Assembly: GCA_002355935.1 (NCBI GenBank)
Contig: AP017895.1
Location: 1,798,001-1,862,000 of the forward strand
DNA length: 64,000 nucleotides
DNA from: Rothia aeria
GTDB taxonomy: Bacteria; Actinomycetota; Actinomycetes; Actinomycetales; Micrococcaceae
Direction of reading: 5' to 3'
Shown: positions 51,115 through 59,235 of the stretch, in pieces
Numbering within the stretch: the stretch's first letter is position 1
Layout: each line of letters opens with the position of its first letter
The notes under the pieces: generated by a model
The model's input: the letters and a program-made list of their open reading frames with translations, nothing else
Databases searched by the model: none
Told to the model about the DNA's origin: nothing
Made by a program: the position numbers and the translations under genes

Positions 51115-52100
51115 ATGACCATTCACAACTCGTTATTCTCACGCCGCACGTTTGTAGTGGGCTCTATTATCCCGCTCATAGCGGGATGCTCCTCCAAGAA
51201 TACCGTAGAGAATGCCGCCGAAACGAGGTTTATCGCAGCCCCCACAGGCACGCCCCATAGCGACGATGCTTCACCAACTGCTGCCGTGGACTCCCCCGAA
51301 CCTGCAGAGCCGCCGGTGTCAAAAAACCCAATCGCTAAACCCCACCCATGGAAAGATATCCAGTACCGTCTAGCTGGTGAAGGGCACTATGTGGCGTGGA
51401 CAGTGGATGACGGCGCTAACCCCGAAACTGTGCGGGCTTACGCCGAGTTCGCGGCGAAAACAGGCACCCGCCTCACCTTTTTCATTAATGCCTCCTACAC
51501 TTCTTTTGAGCAGAACCTTGATGTCCTTTTGCCGCTGGTGAAATCAGGACAAATTCAGATCGCAAACCACACCTATAACCACCCTAACCTGCTGAATCTT
51601 GATGATAAACAGGTGAAAGAAGAGTTCGTGCGCAATGAGGAAGAAATCATGCGGCTTTTTGGGGTGTCCTCAAAACCGTATTTTCGTCCACCCTACGGGT
51701 ACTATGACGACCGGGTGCTGAAAATAGCCGCAAAAGCGGGGTTTTCACGGCCGGTACTGTGGGAAGGTACCACAGGTGATGAGGGGCAAACCACCCAACG
51801 CGTGGTGCTCAAACGTACTAAGAAGTATATGAAGCCGCAACGAATTATGTTGGGGCATCTTAACTACACCACTATTATTTCCCTGCTGGAACGTATTAAA
51901 GAGCTTCTTGATGAACGTGGACTGGTAACAGTTACCTTACGCGACTACTACGGTGAAGCCTCGGAAGAAGAACTAAAAATTGTCCGCGACGCTGAAGCCG
52001 AAGAAAAGAAGAAAGAAGAAGAGAAAAGAAGCAGAAGGAGAAAGAGAAAAATAAGAACGGTGAGCCTCAGCAAAGCTACGGCGGCCAAACCGGCTGCTGA
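51115..52100 (+). CDS. Polysaccharide deacetylase lipoprotein A (frame broken near 52024-52027)
   Basis: Carbohydrate esterase 4 (NodB fold), removing N-acetyl groups from peptidoglycan or a similar polymer outside the cell. The N-terminus SRRTFVVGSIIPLIAGC combines a twin-arginine-like pair with a lipobox. The NodB core has YVAWTVDDGANPETV with the catalytic Asp pair, QIANHTYNHPNL with the zinc His residues, YFRPPYGYYDDRVL and IMLGHLNY. An A missing in the Lys/Glu-rich tail runs the frame through the downstream terminator. Restored, the protein ends GEPQQSYGGQTGC at 52100. It is convergent with a close paralog. Confidence 0.85.
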
Positions 52101-52115
52101 TAACTCGCAGCAGCG

Positions 52116-52149
52116 GCAGTGCGGGGAAGGGTCTCCCGCCCCGCACTGC
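52116..52149. terminator. Terminator after deacetylase A
   Basis: Arms GCAGTGCGGGG / CCCCGCACTGC. The uncorrected frame reads through it, which supports the frame break. Confidence 0.85.
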
Positions 52150-52242
52150 ATGGGCTCAAGGGTTCATCATGGCATCATTGAGCGGATGTCTTCTCCTCCT
52201 GAATCCCGCAAAGTACCCAAGTGTTGGTTTATCCTCTGGTGT

Positions 52243-53121
52243 TTATCCCCCGTAATAGTCGCGGAGAGTAACAGTGACTAACCCGCGTTCATCCAATAAC
52301 GCTTTAATTTTGTCGAGTACCGCAATAACACCCGTATAGTTCAGATGCCCAATAAGAATAGTTTGCGGGTTCGCATATGTACTGGCATATTTATAGATCT
52401 CTTCAGATGTAATAGGGGAAGAGTCAGCCAGTGAACCGTACCATAGGGTGGGCCGGTCAAACCCGGCACGCGCAGCGGCATCCAATACCCGCCGATCGTA
52501 GTACCCGTAGGGTGGGCGGAAGTAGGGCTTTGAAGACATTCCAAAGAGGCGTTCAATCTCCCGGTCGTTCTTCTCAAGCTCCTCAATGATTCCCGCATCG
52601 TCAAGATCGGTGAGAGCTGCATGTGACCATGTGTGGTTGCCGATTTGGATCTGCCCCGATGTCACTAGGGGCGCCAACACGTCAAGGTTCTGCTCGAACG
52701 AATCATAAGAGCCGTTAATGAAAAAGGTGAGGCGGGTGCCTGTTTTCGCCGCAAAATCTGCATAGGCGCGCACCACTTCGGGGCTTTTACCATCATCAAC
52801 GGTCCAAGCGATGTATTTACCGTCACCGGGCAGCCCAACTTGCGGACCGTCCCAGGGGTACGGGGTGGGACCAGGGTTCGCAGAGACAGAGGCAGTAGGG
52901 CTGCCGGAGGAGGTTTTCCCATTCACGGGCACAGGTGGAGTTTGTCCCTGGGAATTAGCGGCATTATCTACAGTGTTCTGCGCGCCGAAACTGCACCCTG
53001 CCAAAAGTGGTACAAGAGTGCCGAGCACGAATGCCCTGCGGGGCACACCAGGCTGCGCAGATTCAGTAATAGTGCGGGGTGATGAGGTATTGCACATAGG
53101 GGGTTTAGTCTTTCGAGGCAT
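52243..53121 (-). CDS. Polysaccharide deacetylase lipoprotein B
   Basis: Paralog of the convergent gene: YIAWTVDDGKSPEVV, QIGNHTWSHAAL, YFRPPYGYYDRRVL and ILIGHLNYTGV match it nearly residue by residue, and RGLVTVTLRDYYGG ends both cores. The N-terminus VPRRAFVLGTLVPLLAGC again has an RR pair plus lipobox. It lacks the Lys/Glu tail of copy A. The start is uncertain among ATGs at 53154, 53121 and 53100; none has a good ribosome binding site. The head-to-head inverted arrangement suggests an inverted duplication. Confidence 0.83.
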   Translation of the reverse strand: MPRKTKPPMCNTSSPRTITESAQPGVPRRAFVLGTLVPLLAGCSFGAQNTVDNAANSQGQTPPVPVNGKTSSGSPTASVSANPGPTPYPWDGPQVGLPGDGKYIAWTVDDGKSPEVVRAYADFAAKTGTRLTFFINGSYDSFEQNLDVLAPLVTSGQIQIGNHTWSHAALTDLDDAGIIEELEKNDREIERLFGMSSKPYFRPPYGYYDRRVLDAAARAGFDRPTLWYGSLADSSPITSEEIYKYASTYANPQTILIGHLNYTGVIAVLDKIKALLDERGLVTVTLRDYYGG

Positions 53122-53222
53122 CGCCATGCACCGAAGGCCTGCGCACCAATGCAACAGAGAAGGGTGATGGCGGGGTGTTTAAGCTGAATGAGTTGAGTGA
53201 GAGGCAGAAGGCAGGAAGAAAA

Positions 53223-53798
53223 CTATTTCCTCTTATTACCTTTTCCTTTGTAGGGTTCGCAGGCCACGCCGTCTCCATCACGGTCCAGGTGAGCAGCGTA
53301 TCCAGGCTGGCCTTTATGGATAGGTGCCGCGCCAGCTGCACGGACTTCGTCACAGTTCTTGTAGTACACTCCGGTATTTGCGGGAGTCTCAACCACAACA
53401 GGTTTCTGTTGCACAGGTTCCTGCTGTACCGGAGTTTGCCGAGCAGGTGCTGGGGCTTCTGTTGCTGGCTGAGTTTCTTCGGCAGGCACCGGTTTCTGCT
53501 CTGGCTCAGGTGCCGGGACTTCGGGGGTGGGCTCGGCCACAGGTGTTACCGCCTCCGGGGTTTTAACAGGTTCGGGTGTGGGCGAGGCGGTGGGGCTAGG
53601 AGTTTCCGAAGGTGAAGGACTCGGCGACTCTGTAGGCGAGGGGCTGGCAGATGTACTGCGTGCCGATGACGAAGCAGATACTGAAGATGGCGTTTGTTCT
53701 TTGCGAATATTGCCTGCGTTGCTGGAACACCCAGCAAGAAATACGGTACCGAGAAGCGCTACCGCAATAACTTGATTTTCATATGGAATTATCCTCAT
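53223..53798 (-). CDS. Lipoprotein with Excalibur domain
   Basis: A 191-residue exported protein with lipobox VFLAGCSS, a Ser/Thr/Pro/Glu repeat linker (about 38-150, SPSPTESPSPSPSETPSP and similar) and a C-terminal Excalibur calcium-binding domain (YYKNCDEVRAAGAAP, then HLDRDGDGVACEPY). The listed start MRIIPYENQV gives a poor signal n-region. An ATG at 53782 with GAGGA upstream would give MKIKLL and join VALLGTVFLAGC if one base were missing near 53755-53762, so another break is likely. A tandem ACTC repeat lies directly before the first start. Confidence 0.8.
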   Translation of the reverse strand: MRIIPYENQVIAVALLGTVFLAGCSSNAGNIRKEQTPSSVSASSSARSTSASPSPTESPSPSPSETPSPTASPTPEPVKTPEAVTPVAEPTPEVPAPEPEQKPVPAEETQPATEAPAPARQTPVQQEPVQQKPVVVETPANTGVYYKNCDEVRAAGAAPIHKGQPGYAAHLDRDGDGVACEPYKGKGNKRK

Positions 53799-54017
53799 TG
53801 ACTGAGTGAGTGAGTAAGTGCTGAGCTGTCATTGCTCACCCCTAAGTCTATACGAAACCACCAGGTGCGGGAGAACCTCTCTGCCCCTAGCTCTAGTGCA
53901 TATTTATTCTTTACTGGGAGCAAGATTTTAAGGTTTCTGAATGCTTTAGAATAGATGCAGAGCCATCGACGGTTCATGCACTTATCACTCAAAGTCTCAA
54001 ATAACTTAAGGATTCCT

Positions 54018-54449
54018 ATGTCCAATAAAACTGTGCCTCTCACCGAGGCGTATTCTGCCTACACACAGCCTTTAGAACCGCAGATTCTTGAAGAAATTCC
54101 GAAGAAAAAGTGGGCTGCCATTACCGCCTTAGTGCTCTCACTGATCGCTTTCTTCACGGGCATTCTGGTGATTGGTTTTGTACCCGCAATTTTCGCGATC
54201 GTATTTGCCGGTATCGCCCTTGGACAGGTAAAAAAGGGTGAAGCCGAAGGCGCTGGCATGGCGATCGGCGCCATTATCTTTGCGTCCCTAGCGATTATCG
54301 CCAGTGTTGGAATAGTGATCTTAGCGCTTATTTCCAACTACTACACCGAGCAGCAGGTGATAGATGGATGCACCTCCGGCAAGGGCACCTACACCGTGGA
54401 GAACGGGCAGAAAGTCTGCCATTATATGGGCTATGCCATGGACATGTAG
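54018..54449 (+). CDS. DUF4190 membrane protein
   Basis: A 143-residue protein with a polar N-terminus, the DUF4190 segment AAITALVLSLIAFFTG, a second helix (about 50-75), GQVKKGEAEGAGMAIGAII and a third helix. It ends in a small outer segment with two Cys (DGCTSGKGT and KVCHYMG). Function unknown. The start at 54018 has AAGGAT a few bases upstream; the longer frame from 53955 is unlikely. Followed by its own terminator. Confidence 0.8.
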   Translation: MSNKTVPLTEAYSAYTQPLEPQILEEIPKKKWAAITALVLSLIAFFTGILVIGFVPAIFAIVFAGIALGQVKKGEAEGAGMAIGAIIFASLAIIASVGIVILALISNYYTEQQVIDGCTSGKGTYTVENGQKVCHYMGYAMDM

Positions 54450-54466
54450 TTCTCATATTTATGTAT

Positions 54467-54500
54467 AAAGGCTCGGTAAAAACTGTCATACCGAGCCTTT
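54467..54500. terminator. Terminator after the DUF4190 gene
   Basis: Arms AAAGGCTCGGTA / TACCGAGCCTTT followed by ATTGTATTTA. Confidence 0.88.
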
Positions 54501-54598
54501 ATTGTATTTAATATCTCACTTGCGTTTCGCGTTACGGGAGCGCCGAGATACACGTTGTTTATTCGCTGCCCTGTAAGGTGATAAGCCAATCATCAACC

Positions 54599-55875
54599 TT
54601 ACACAAGCCCTATCTCATCAACGCTCTCCAACACCGCAACCTGCATTTTGCGAAGTGCTTCAACATCCGGGAGGGTGTCGTCCTGGTCAATTAGATAGAC
54701 GGTGTACCCGTCAATTGTGAGTCTACGCATAATTTCCAGAAGCATATGCTGGGCAACATCGTCCACGGAATAGACTCGCGTAACATCCAAAGCTATTTTC
54801 GTCCCCGTGTATTCGGTGTCCACAATTTCGCGGATAACACGCTCAGCACCCGCGAACCGGATCCTGCCTTGAAGCTGAATAACCTGAACCGTCTCGGCGC
54901 CAACTCCTACACGGTAGTTAGCGCGTATTGCCGAACGGGCAACGGTGGGAATGTTCATCACATGCATACCCATGTCTGAAGAAAACCGCTCAAATAGCGA
55001 CACGCCGCGGACACTATTGCCATGTATATCAAGGCGAGGCGAGAATGTTGCCACCCCCAGCTGCCCCGGCACAGCACCAATGATTCCTCCGCCCACACCG
55101 CTTTTGGCGGGAATACCCACCTGTGTTGCCCAGTCGCCAGCGGCGTTGTACATGCCGCAGGTGAACATTACGCTCAACACCTGACGCACTACCGTTTTAG
55201 GTACCACCTGCTCACCGGTAAGAGGCTGTTCCCCATAATTCGCCAGAGTAGCTGCCATCATCGCCAGGTCTTTTACAGTTACTTCAAGTGAACACTGACG
55301 CGTGTACCCTTCCACCACCTTGGCGGGGTTCTCGGTGAGGATGTCGTGGCTACGGAGCATATGCGCAATAGCGAGGTTACGGTGCGCATGTTCTATCTCT
55401 GAGGAATACACCGCCTCATCAATCTGAAGGGGGCGCCCGGCAAATGCTGAGAGCCCTTCAATTACCCGTTCCATCCGCTTCTCTGGACTTATATTTCGGC
55501 TCCCACCAGCGAGTGGGTGGTGATAGCCCCAGCATTAATCATGGGGTTCAGCGGACGTCCCGACTCGTCCTCAAGAGATATCTCGTTAAAAGGCTCCCCG
55601 GAAGGTTCAACACCCACTTTCGCCAGTACCTTATCAAATCCACGATCAGCTAGAGCTAGGGCATACACGAAAGGCTTAGAAATAGACTGGATAGTAAACA
55701 CTTCATTGACGTCTCCGGCGCCGTAAAGTTCCCCGTCAACCATTGCGATAGATGCCCCGAGTCGATCAGGGTTTACTCCCGCCAGCTCAGGAATATAGTT
55801 TGCGAGTTCCCCCGTTTTATCTGAGGCCACGGTGGCGAGCACATCGTCGAGGTAGCTTGGTATAGGGGAACGCAT
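54599..55875 (-). CDS. glsA: Glutaminase with C-terminal STAS-like domain (frame broken near 55494-55496)
   Basis: Hydrolyses glutamine to glutamate and ammonia. The serine beta-lactamase-like core has FTIQSISKPF with the Ser-X-X-Lys catalytic pair, NPMINAGAI, EIEHAHRNLAIAHML, GYTRQCSLEVTVKDLAMMA and PAKSGVGGGI. After about residue 300 a STAS-like domain follows (VQVIQLQGRIRFAGAER, IALDVTRVYSVDDVA). One A missing between HSLVGAE and NISPEKR breaks the frame. The ATG at 55875 is chosen because AGGAGA lies 7 bases upstream. The STAS tail suggests regulation by a partner or nucleotide. Confidence 0.92.
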
Positions 55876-56156
55876 AACAGTTTCTCCTGATAGGCGGGTC
55901 GTTACTTTCGTACGCGGTTGGTTCGGGAGCCAGACTGCAGAGTACACGCATCCTTGTCATGACAAAATATCTGCCCGAACGTTGAGCCTCTTGAAGTGTA
56001 GCTTTTCCGCCTTCAATACTCCAAATATGTGCTTGTATACAGCCGTGAGGCAGCAGCATGAATCCATGCATAGACGGTTTTGCGTCTTTGCCGGATGAGA
56101 ATACACCATGTTTTCTGTCCCTGGTGTGCGGGCCAAGAAATTCTTCCACCCGACCC
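55876..56156. other. Divergent intergenic region glsA / tetR
   Basis: About 280 bases. The tetR promoter starts at 56157; the rest should hold the glsA promoter. I see no other gene or repeat. Confidence 0.4.
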
Positions 56157-56185
56157 TTGACATACCGAATAGTCGGTTTTATATT
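56157..56185 (+). promoter_or_regulatory. tetR promoter with operator in the spacer
   Basis: TTGACA (56157-56162), a 17-bp spacer and TATATT (56180-56185). The spacer contains ACCGA-ATAG-TCGGT (56164-56177). The ATG at 56192 lies 6 bases after the -10, so the message is probably leaderless and autoregulated. Confidence 0.7.
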
Positions 56186-56191
56186 GTCATT

Positions 56192-56809
56192 ATGGCAGCA
56201 GATAAAACAGCAAATTCCAAGTCCAAGGGCCAGCTCACCCGGGAACATATCCTAGAAGTTGCCGCCCAAGTCTTTGCACAACGCGGCTATTCTGAAACCC
56301 GGTTAGACGACATTATTCAGGCCACCGGACTCACCAAAGGCGCCCTCTATTTCCATTTCCGTTCCAAAAGCGATTTGGCGTACGCCGTCATTGAAGACCA
56401 CAAACGGCACTGGCTTGAACAGGGGATCCAGGAAATAGCTCAACACGATAACCCGCTAGAGCAACTAGAGGCGCTCAGTAACCTTCTGATTACTCTGGTG
56501 TCGCAGGGAAAAACCGACTGGAACATTGTTCGTCTCGCCGACCAAGTGCGTTCTAAGGAACCGCCTGAAGACCTCATTAGCCCCCTTCAAAGCTGGGTTG
56601 ATGTGGTGGCCGACATTATTGAACGCGGCAAGGCACAGCAGATATTCCACACAGAATTATCAAGCCAGGATGCCGCCGCAATCCTCGTTGGTTCCTTCGA
56701 CGGCCTCAAAACTTCTAACGATGCTTTAGCCCAAGGAGACACCGAGAAGTTCAGACGCCAAGCTCACGCCTTAAACACAATGCTTATAGAAGGGCTGCAG
56801 AGGCGTTAA
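56192..56809 (+). CDS. TetR-family regulator, ArpA/ScbR-like
   Basis: A 205-residue repressor. The helix-turn-helix region REHILEVAAQVFAQRGYSETRLDDI and GLTKGALYFHFRSKSDLAYAVI resembles gamma-butyrolactone receptors of the ArpA/ScbR group more than generic TetR proteins. The C-terminal ligand domain (about 70-200) is helical. The start is set by the promoter and matches the family N-terminus. It is followed after 89 bases by a short-chain dehydrogenase, with which it may form a unit. The ligand is unknown; a butyrolactone-like signal is inference. Confidence 0.85.
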   Translation: MAADKTANSKSKGQLTREHILEVAAQVFAQRGYSETRLDDIIQATGLTKGALYFHFRSKSDLAYAVIEDHKRHWLEQGIQEIAQHDNPLEQLEALSNLLITLVSQGKTDWNIVRLADQVRSKEPPEDLISPLQSWVDVVADIIERGKAQQIFHTELSSQDAAAILVGSFDGLKTSNDALAQGDTEKFRRQAHALNTMLIEGLQRR

Positions 56810-56839
56810 TCCATCCTTCTCCCCTGCCTTCCGAAACCT

Positions 56840-56857
56840 TTCGTCTGTTCAGACGAA
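56840..56857. promoter_or_regulatory. Palindrome before the SDR gene
   Basis: TTCGTCTG-TT-CAGACGAA has perfect 8-bp arms, about 40 bases before the SDR start. The 2-base centre suits an operator better than a hairpin. Confidence 0.5.
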
Positions 56858-56898
56858 CTTTTGTCCTAGTCCAAAAAACTGATGATATGGAGTACTGT

Positions 56899-57681
56899 AT
56901 GGCGACCCTCATTACTGGCGCTTCTTCAGGTATCGGCGAAGAATTCGCGCACCATTACGCCGCAGAAAAACACGACCTTGTGCTTGTTGCTCGCAGCGAA
57001 GACAAGCTGAATACTCTCGCTGATACGCTTCGTGGCCAGCACGGTATTCAAGTCACCGTCATTGCACTTGATCTGTCTGAACCGGATGCAGCTCAACGGC
57101 TCTGGGAAGAAACGAACCGCGCCAGGTTAGAGATTGATGTGCTTGTCAATAATGCAGGGTTCGGAACCCACGGTGATGTTGCTGATGATAATCCCGACCG
57201 TCTGGAGCAAGAAGTACGTCTCAACTGCCTCACGCTAACAGGGCTGACGGCACGCTACCTGCCCGCCATGCGTGAACGCAAAACCGGAACCATCATAAAC
57301 ATTGCTTCGACTGCGGCTTTTCAACCGCTGCCCCATATGGCAGTGTACGGCGCAACCAAAGCATTTGTGCTGTCCTTCACCGAAGCGCTCTGGGCAGAAA
57401 CCCGAAAAGACGGCATCCGAGTGCTCGCGGTCTGCCCCGGTCCCACCGACACTTCATTCTTTGAAATCGCCGGTGAATCCGCCGCGGTCGGGAAAATGCG
57501 TTCCACTCGCCAGCTGCTAGATAGCACCCTGCAGGCGCTGAAAACCACAAAACCCAGTTTTGTAGATGGGCTGGGAAACGCCGTCGTGGCACGGTTTGTC
57601 ACCCGTGTGGTACCAAAGCGTGCCGTCATGGCCATAGTCGATCAGGCGTTCCAGCGCCAACGCAGCCAACATACGCGGTAA
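56899..57681 (+). CDS. Short-chain dehydrogenase/reductase
   Basis: NAD(P)-dependent classical SDR of 260 residues. The cofactor motif is TGASSGIG with LVARSEDKL, suggesting NADP. NNAGFGTHG and the catalytic Ser-Tyr-Lys (IASTAAF, then YGATKAF) follow, with CPGPTDTSFF. Substrate unknown. The ATG at 56899 has GGAG inside the earlier ATG at 56887. Lying after a butyrolactone-receptor-like TetR, it could act on the ligand or on a target of that signal. Confidence 0.9.
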   Translation: MATLITGASSGIGEEFAHHYAAEKHDLVLVARSEDKLNTLADTLRGQHGIQVTVIALDLSEPDAAQRLWEETNRARLEIDVLVNNAGFGTHGDVADDNPDRLEQEVRLNCLTLTGLTARYLPAMRERKTGTIINIASTAAFQPLPHMAVYGATKAFVLSFTEALWAETRKDGIRVLAVCPGPTDTSFFEIAGESAAVGKMRSTRQLLDSTLQALKTTKPSFVDGLGNAVVARFVTRVVPKRAVMAIVDQAFQRQRSQHTR

Positions 57682-57691
57682 TACAGGGCCG

Positions 57692-57733
57692 CTAGCCGGT
57701 GCCTTTAGCTAAAGCGCTAAAGGTACCGGCTAG
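57692..57733. terminator. Bidirectional terminator
   Basis: Arms of 17 bp with one mismatch, CTAGCCGGTGCCTTTAG against CTAAAGGTACCGGCTAG, between the convergent SDR and GNAT genes. It overlaps the GNAT stop codon. Confidence 0.8.
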
Positions 57734-58239
57734 AACTCCAGAAGCATCGTTCCAGTGCTACCGCCAGCATCAACGAATCCCAGCTTTTCGTAGAGCTTAC
57801 GCGCGGGGTTCCCTGTTTCAACACTGAGACTAACACCCCGGTCCCCTCGCACACGAGCAATTTCTACAACATCACAGATAAGTTCCGTCCCCAGCCCAAC
57901 ACCGCGCGCCTCAGGCTGCACGGACACGCCCAGCTCACCGATACCAGGCGCCACAAAACCATATCCAGGATTCTGCTGAGGTAAATAGAGAACCCTTGCA
58001 GTACCAACCCACTGCCCCTGTGAGGTGCAGGCAACCACACCATAATCTCCCCGCCGCGCATCCATAACGATGTACCGCACAAATTCGGCTGTGTCGAGAA
58101 GATCCTGCATGGTGAACCTCTCCCCCGGCCAGTTCAGATTCATCAGAGTTGATTCACGCAGAATATCAATATCGCTCGATCGTAGTTTTTTCTTGTGTAA
58201 GCCCAGGCGTGTACTTGCCCGCTCAACTGCATCAGCCAT
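57730..58239 (-). CDS. GNAT-family N-acetyltransferase
   Basis: A 169-residue acetyltransferase. The acetyl-CoA-binding loop is GVSVQPEARGVGLGTELI, followed by VSLSVETGNPARKLYEKLGF, the usual GNAT C-terminal half. The N-terminal 40 residues are charged and unassigned. Substrate unknown. It ends at the shared terminator with the SDR gene. Upstream 58240-58500 shows no other gene. Confidence 0.88.
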   Translation of the reverse strand: MADAVERASTRLGLHKKKLRSSDIDILRESTLMNLNWPGERFTMQDLLDTAEFVRYIVMDARRGDYGVVACTSQGQWVGTARVLYLPQQNPGYGFVAPGIGELGVSVQPEARGVGLGTELICDVVEIARVRGDRGVSLSVETGNPARKLYEKLGFVDAGGSTGTMLLEF

Positions 58240-58503
58240 TTACCTCACCACCCCTATGCCTAGTATTTGTGCTCTATCACTCTACAGACAGATACCCTGC
58301 ATCGTCTAGCGTCCCGCCGACACCCATTAGCACCCAGATCTCTCCTAAAGCCGCACAATAGTTGTTAGCAGCGTATGTTCTTTTTCAGCTCGCCTCTCAC
58401 TCACTCTCAAGGGACGAAAAACTGTCTTCTTCCGCCTTGGAAGTGTCACAATGCTTCCACTGTACGGCGCCTCTGAGTATTTGCCGGACTGTACAACAGG
58501 CAC
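58240..58503. other. Intergenic region without a visible gene
   Basis: About 260 bases between the GNAT start and the tRNA terminator. I see no frame, repeat or RNA fold I can support; it should hold the GNAT promoter. Confidence 0.4.
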
Positions 58504-58536
58504 AAAAAATCACCTGGTCACATAAAACCAGGTGAT
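58504..58536 (-). terminator. tRNA-Ala terminator
   Basis: Arms ATCACCTGGT / ACCAGGTGAT followed by TTTTTT on the minus strand, directly after the tRNA. Confidence 0.88.
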
Positions 58537-58542
58537 GATTTG

Positions 58543-58615
58543 TGGAGATAAGGGGACTCGAACCCCTGACCCCCTGCATGCCATGCAGGTGCGCTACCAG
58601 CTGCGCCATATCCCC
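58543..58615 (-). tRNA. tRNA-Ala, anticodon GGC
   Basis: A 73-base cloverleaf: acceptor arms GGGGATA / TATCTCC with one G-U pair, D stem GCGC, anticodon stem CCTGC / GCAGG around ATGGCAT (anticodon GGC, reading GCC), and T arm AGGGG-TTCGAGT-CCCCT. The discriminator is A and the 3' CCA is not encoded. Confidence 0.95.
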
Positions 58616-58749
58616 CTATTTAGTTCTGCCACCCTTTTGGGCAACAAGAAAATAATACACATGCCCGAGGCACGAATGCAAATCGGCACGGGCAGTATTC
58701 GCAAGACCACCCGCGAATACTGCCCACCCCAAGGTGAGAAGAACGAAGT

Positions 58750-59181
58750 TTAGCTATCAGCTGGGATAATACGCGCGGCGTCTTCCTCAGTCTCACCAGC
58801 AATATCGAAAGGTGTCTCCGTTTTAACACCCAACTCAATGCGTGGAGCTTGAGACCATAAACGATCCAGCGCATAAAACTCGCGGTCTTCCTCATGCTGC
58901 ACGTGAATCACAATGTCGCCGAAATCAAGAAGGATCCAGCGCCCGCTCGCCCGGCCCTCACGGCGTACCGGCTTCATCCCAGCCTGCTCCCGAAGAGCAT
59001 CCTCAATCCCATCAGCTACAGCGTTTACTAGGCGCTCATTATGAGCTGAAACCACCAAGAACCCGTCGATCAGACCCATAGCGTCCGAGGCGTCAACAGC
59101 AAACAGATCTGTGCCCTGTTTTTCTTCCGCCGCCCGGGCGGCAATACGCAGTGCCTCAATCGAGGCGGGTGCTGCGGTCAT
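58750..59181 (-). CDS. rsfS: Ribosome silencing factor
   Basis: RsfS/Iojap family; binds ribosomal protein L14 and blocks subunit joining in starvation. It is 143 residues. The core has FLVVSAHNERLVNAVADGIEDALRE, GRWILLDFGDIVIHVQHEEDREFYALDRLW, which is the family signature, then a short acidic tail. The ATG at 59181 has GAAAGGAAA before it. Third gene after nadD and the tail-anchored protein, an order conserved in Micrococcaceae. Confidence 0.95.
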   Translation of the reverse strand: MTAAPASIEALRIAARAAEEKQGTDLFAVDASDAMGLIDGFLVVSAHNERLVNAVADGIEDALREQAGMKPVRREGRASGRWILLDFGDIVIHVQHEEDREFYALDRLWSQAPRIELGVKTETPFDIAGETEEDAARIIPADS

Positions 59182-59235
59182 AGTTTCCTTTCATATTCGC
59201 CGTCTCCGGCGGAGACCCCCAGAAAGGGGCACATG

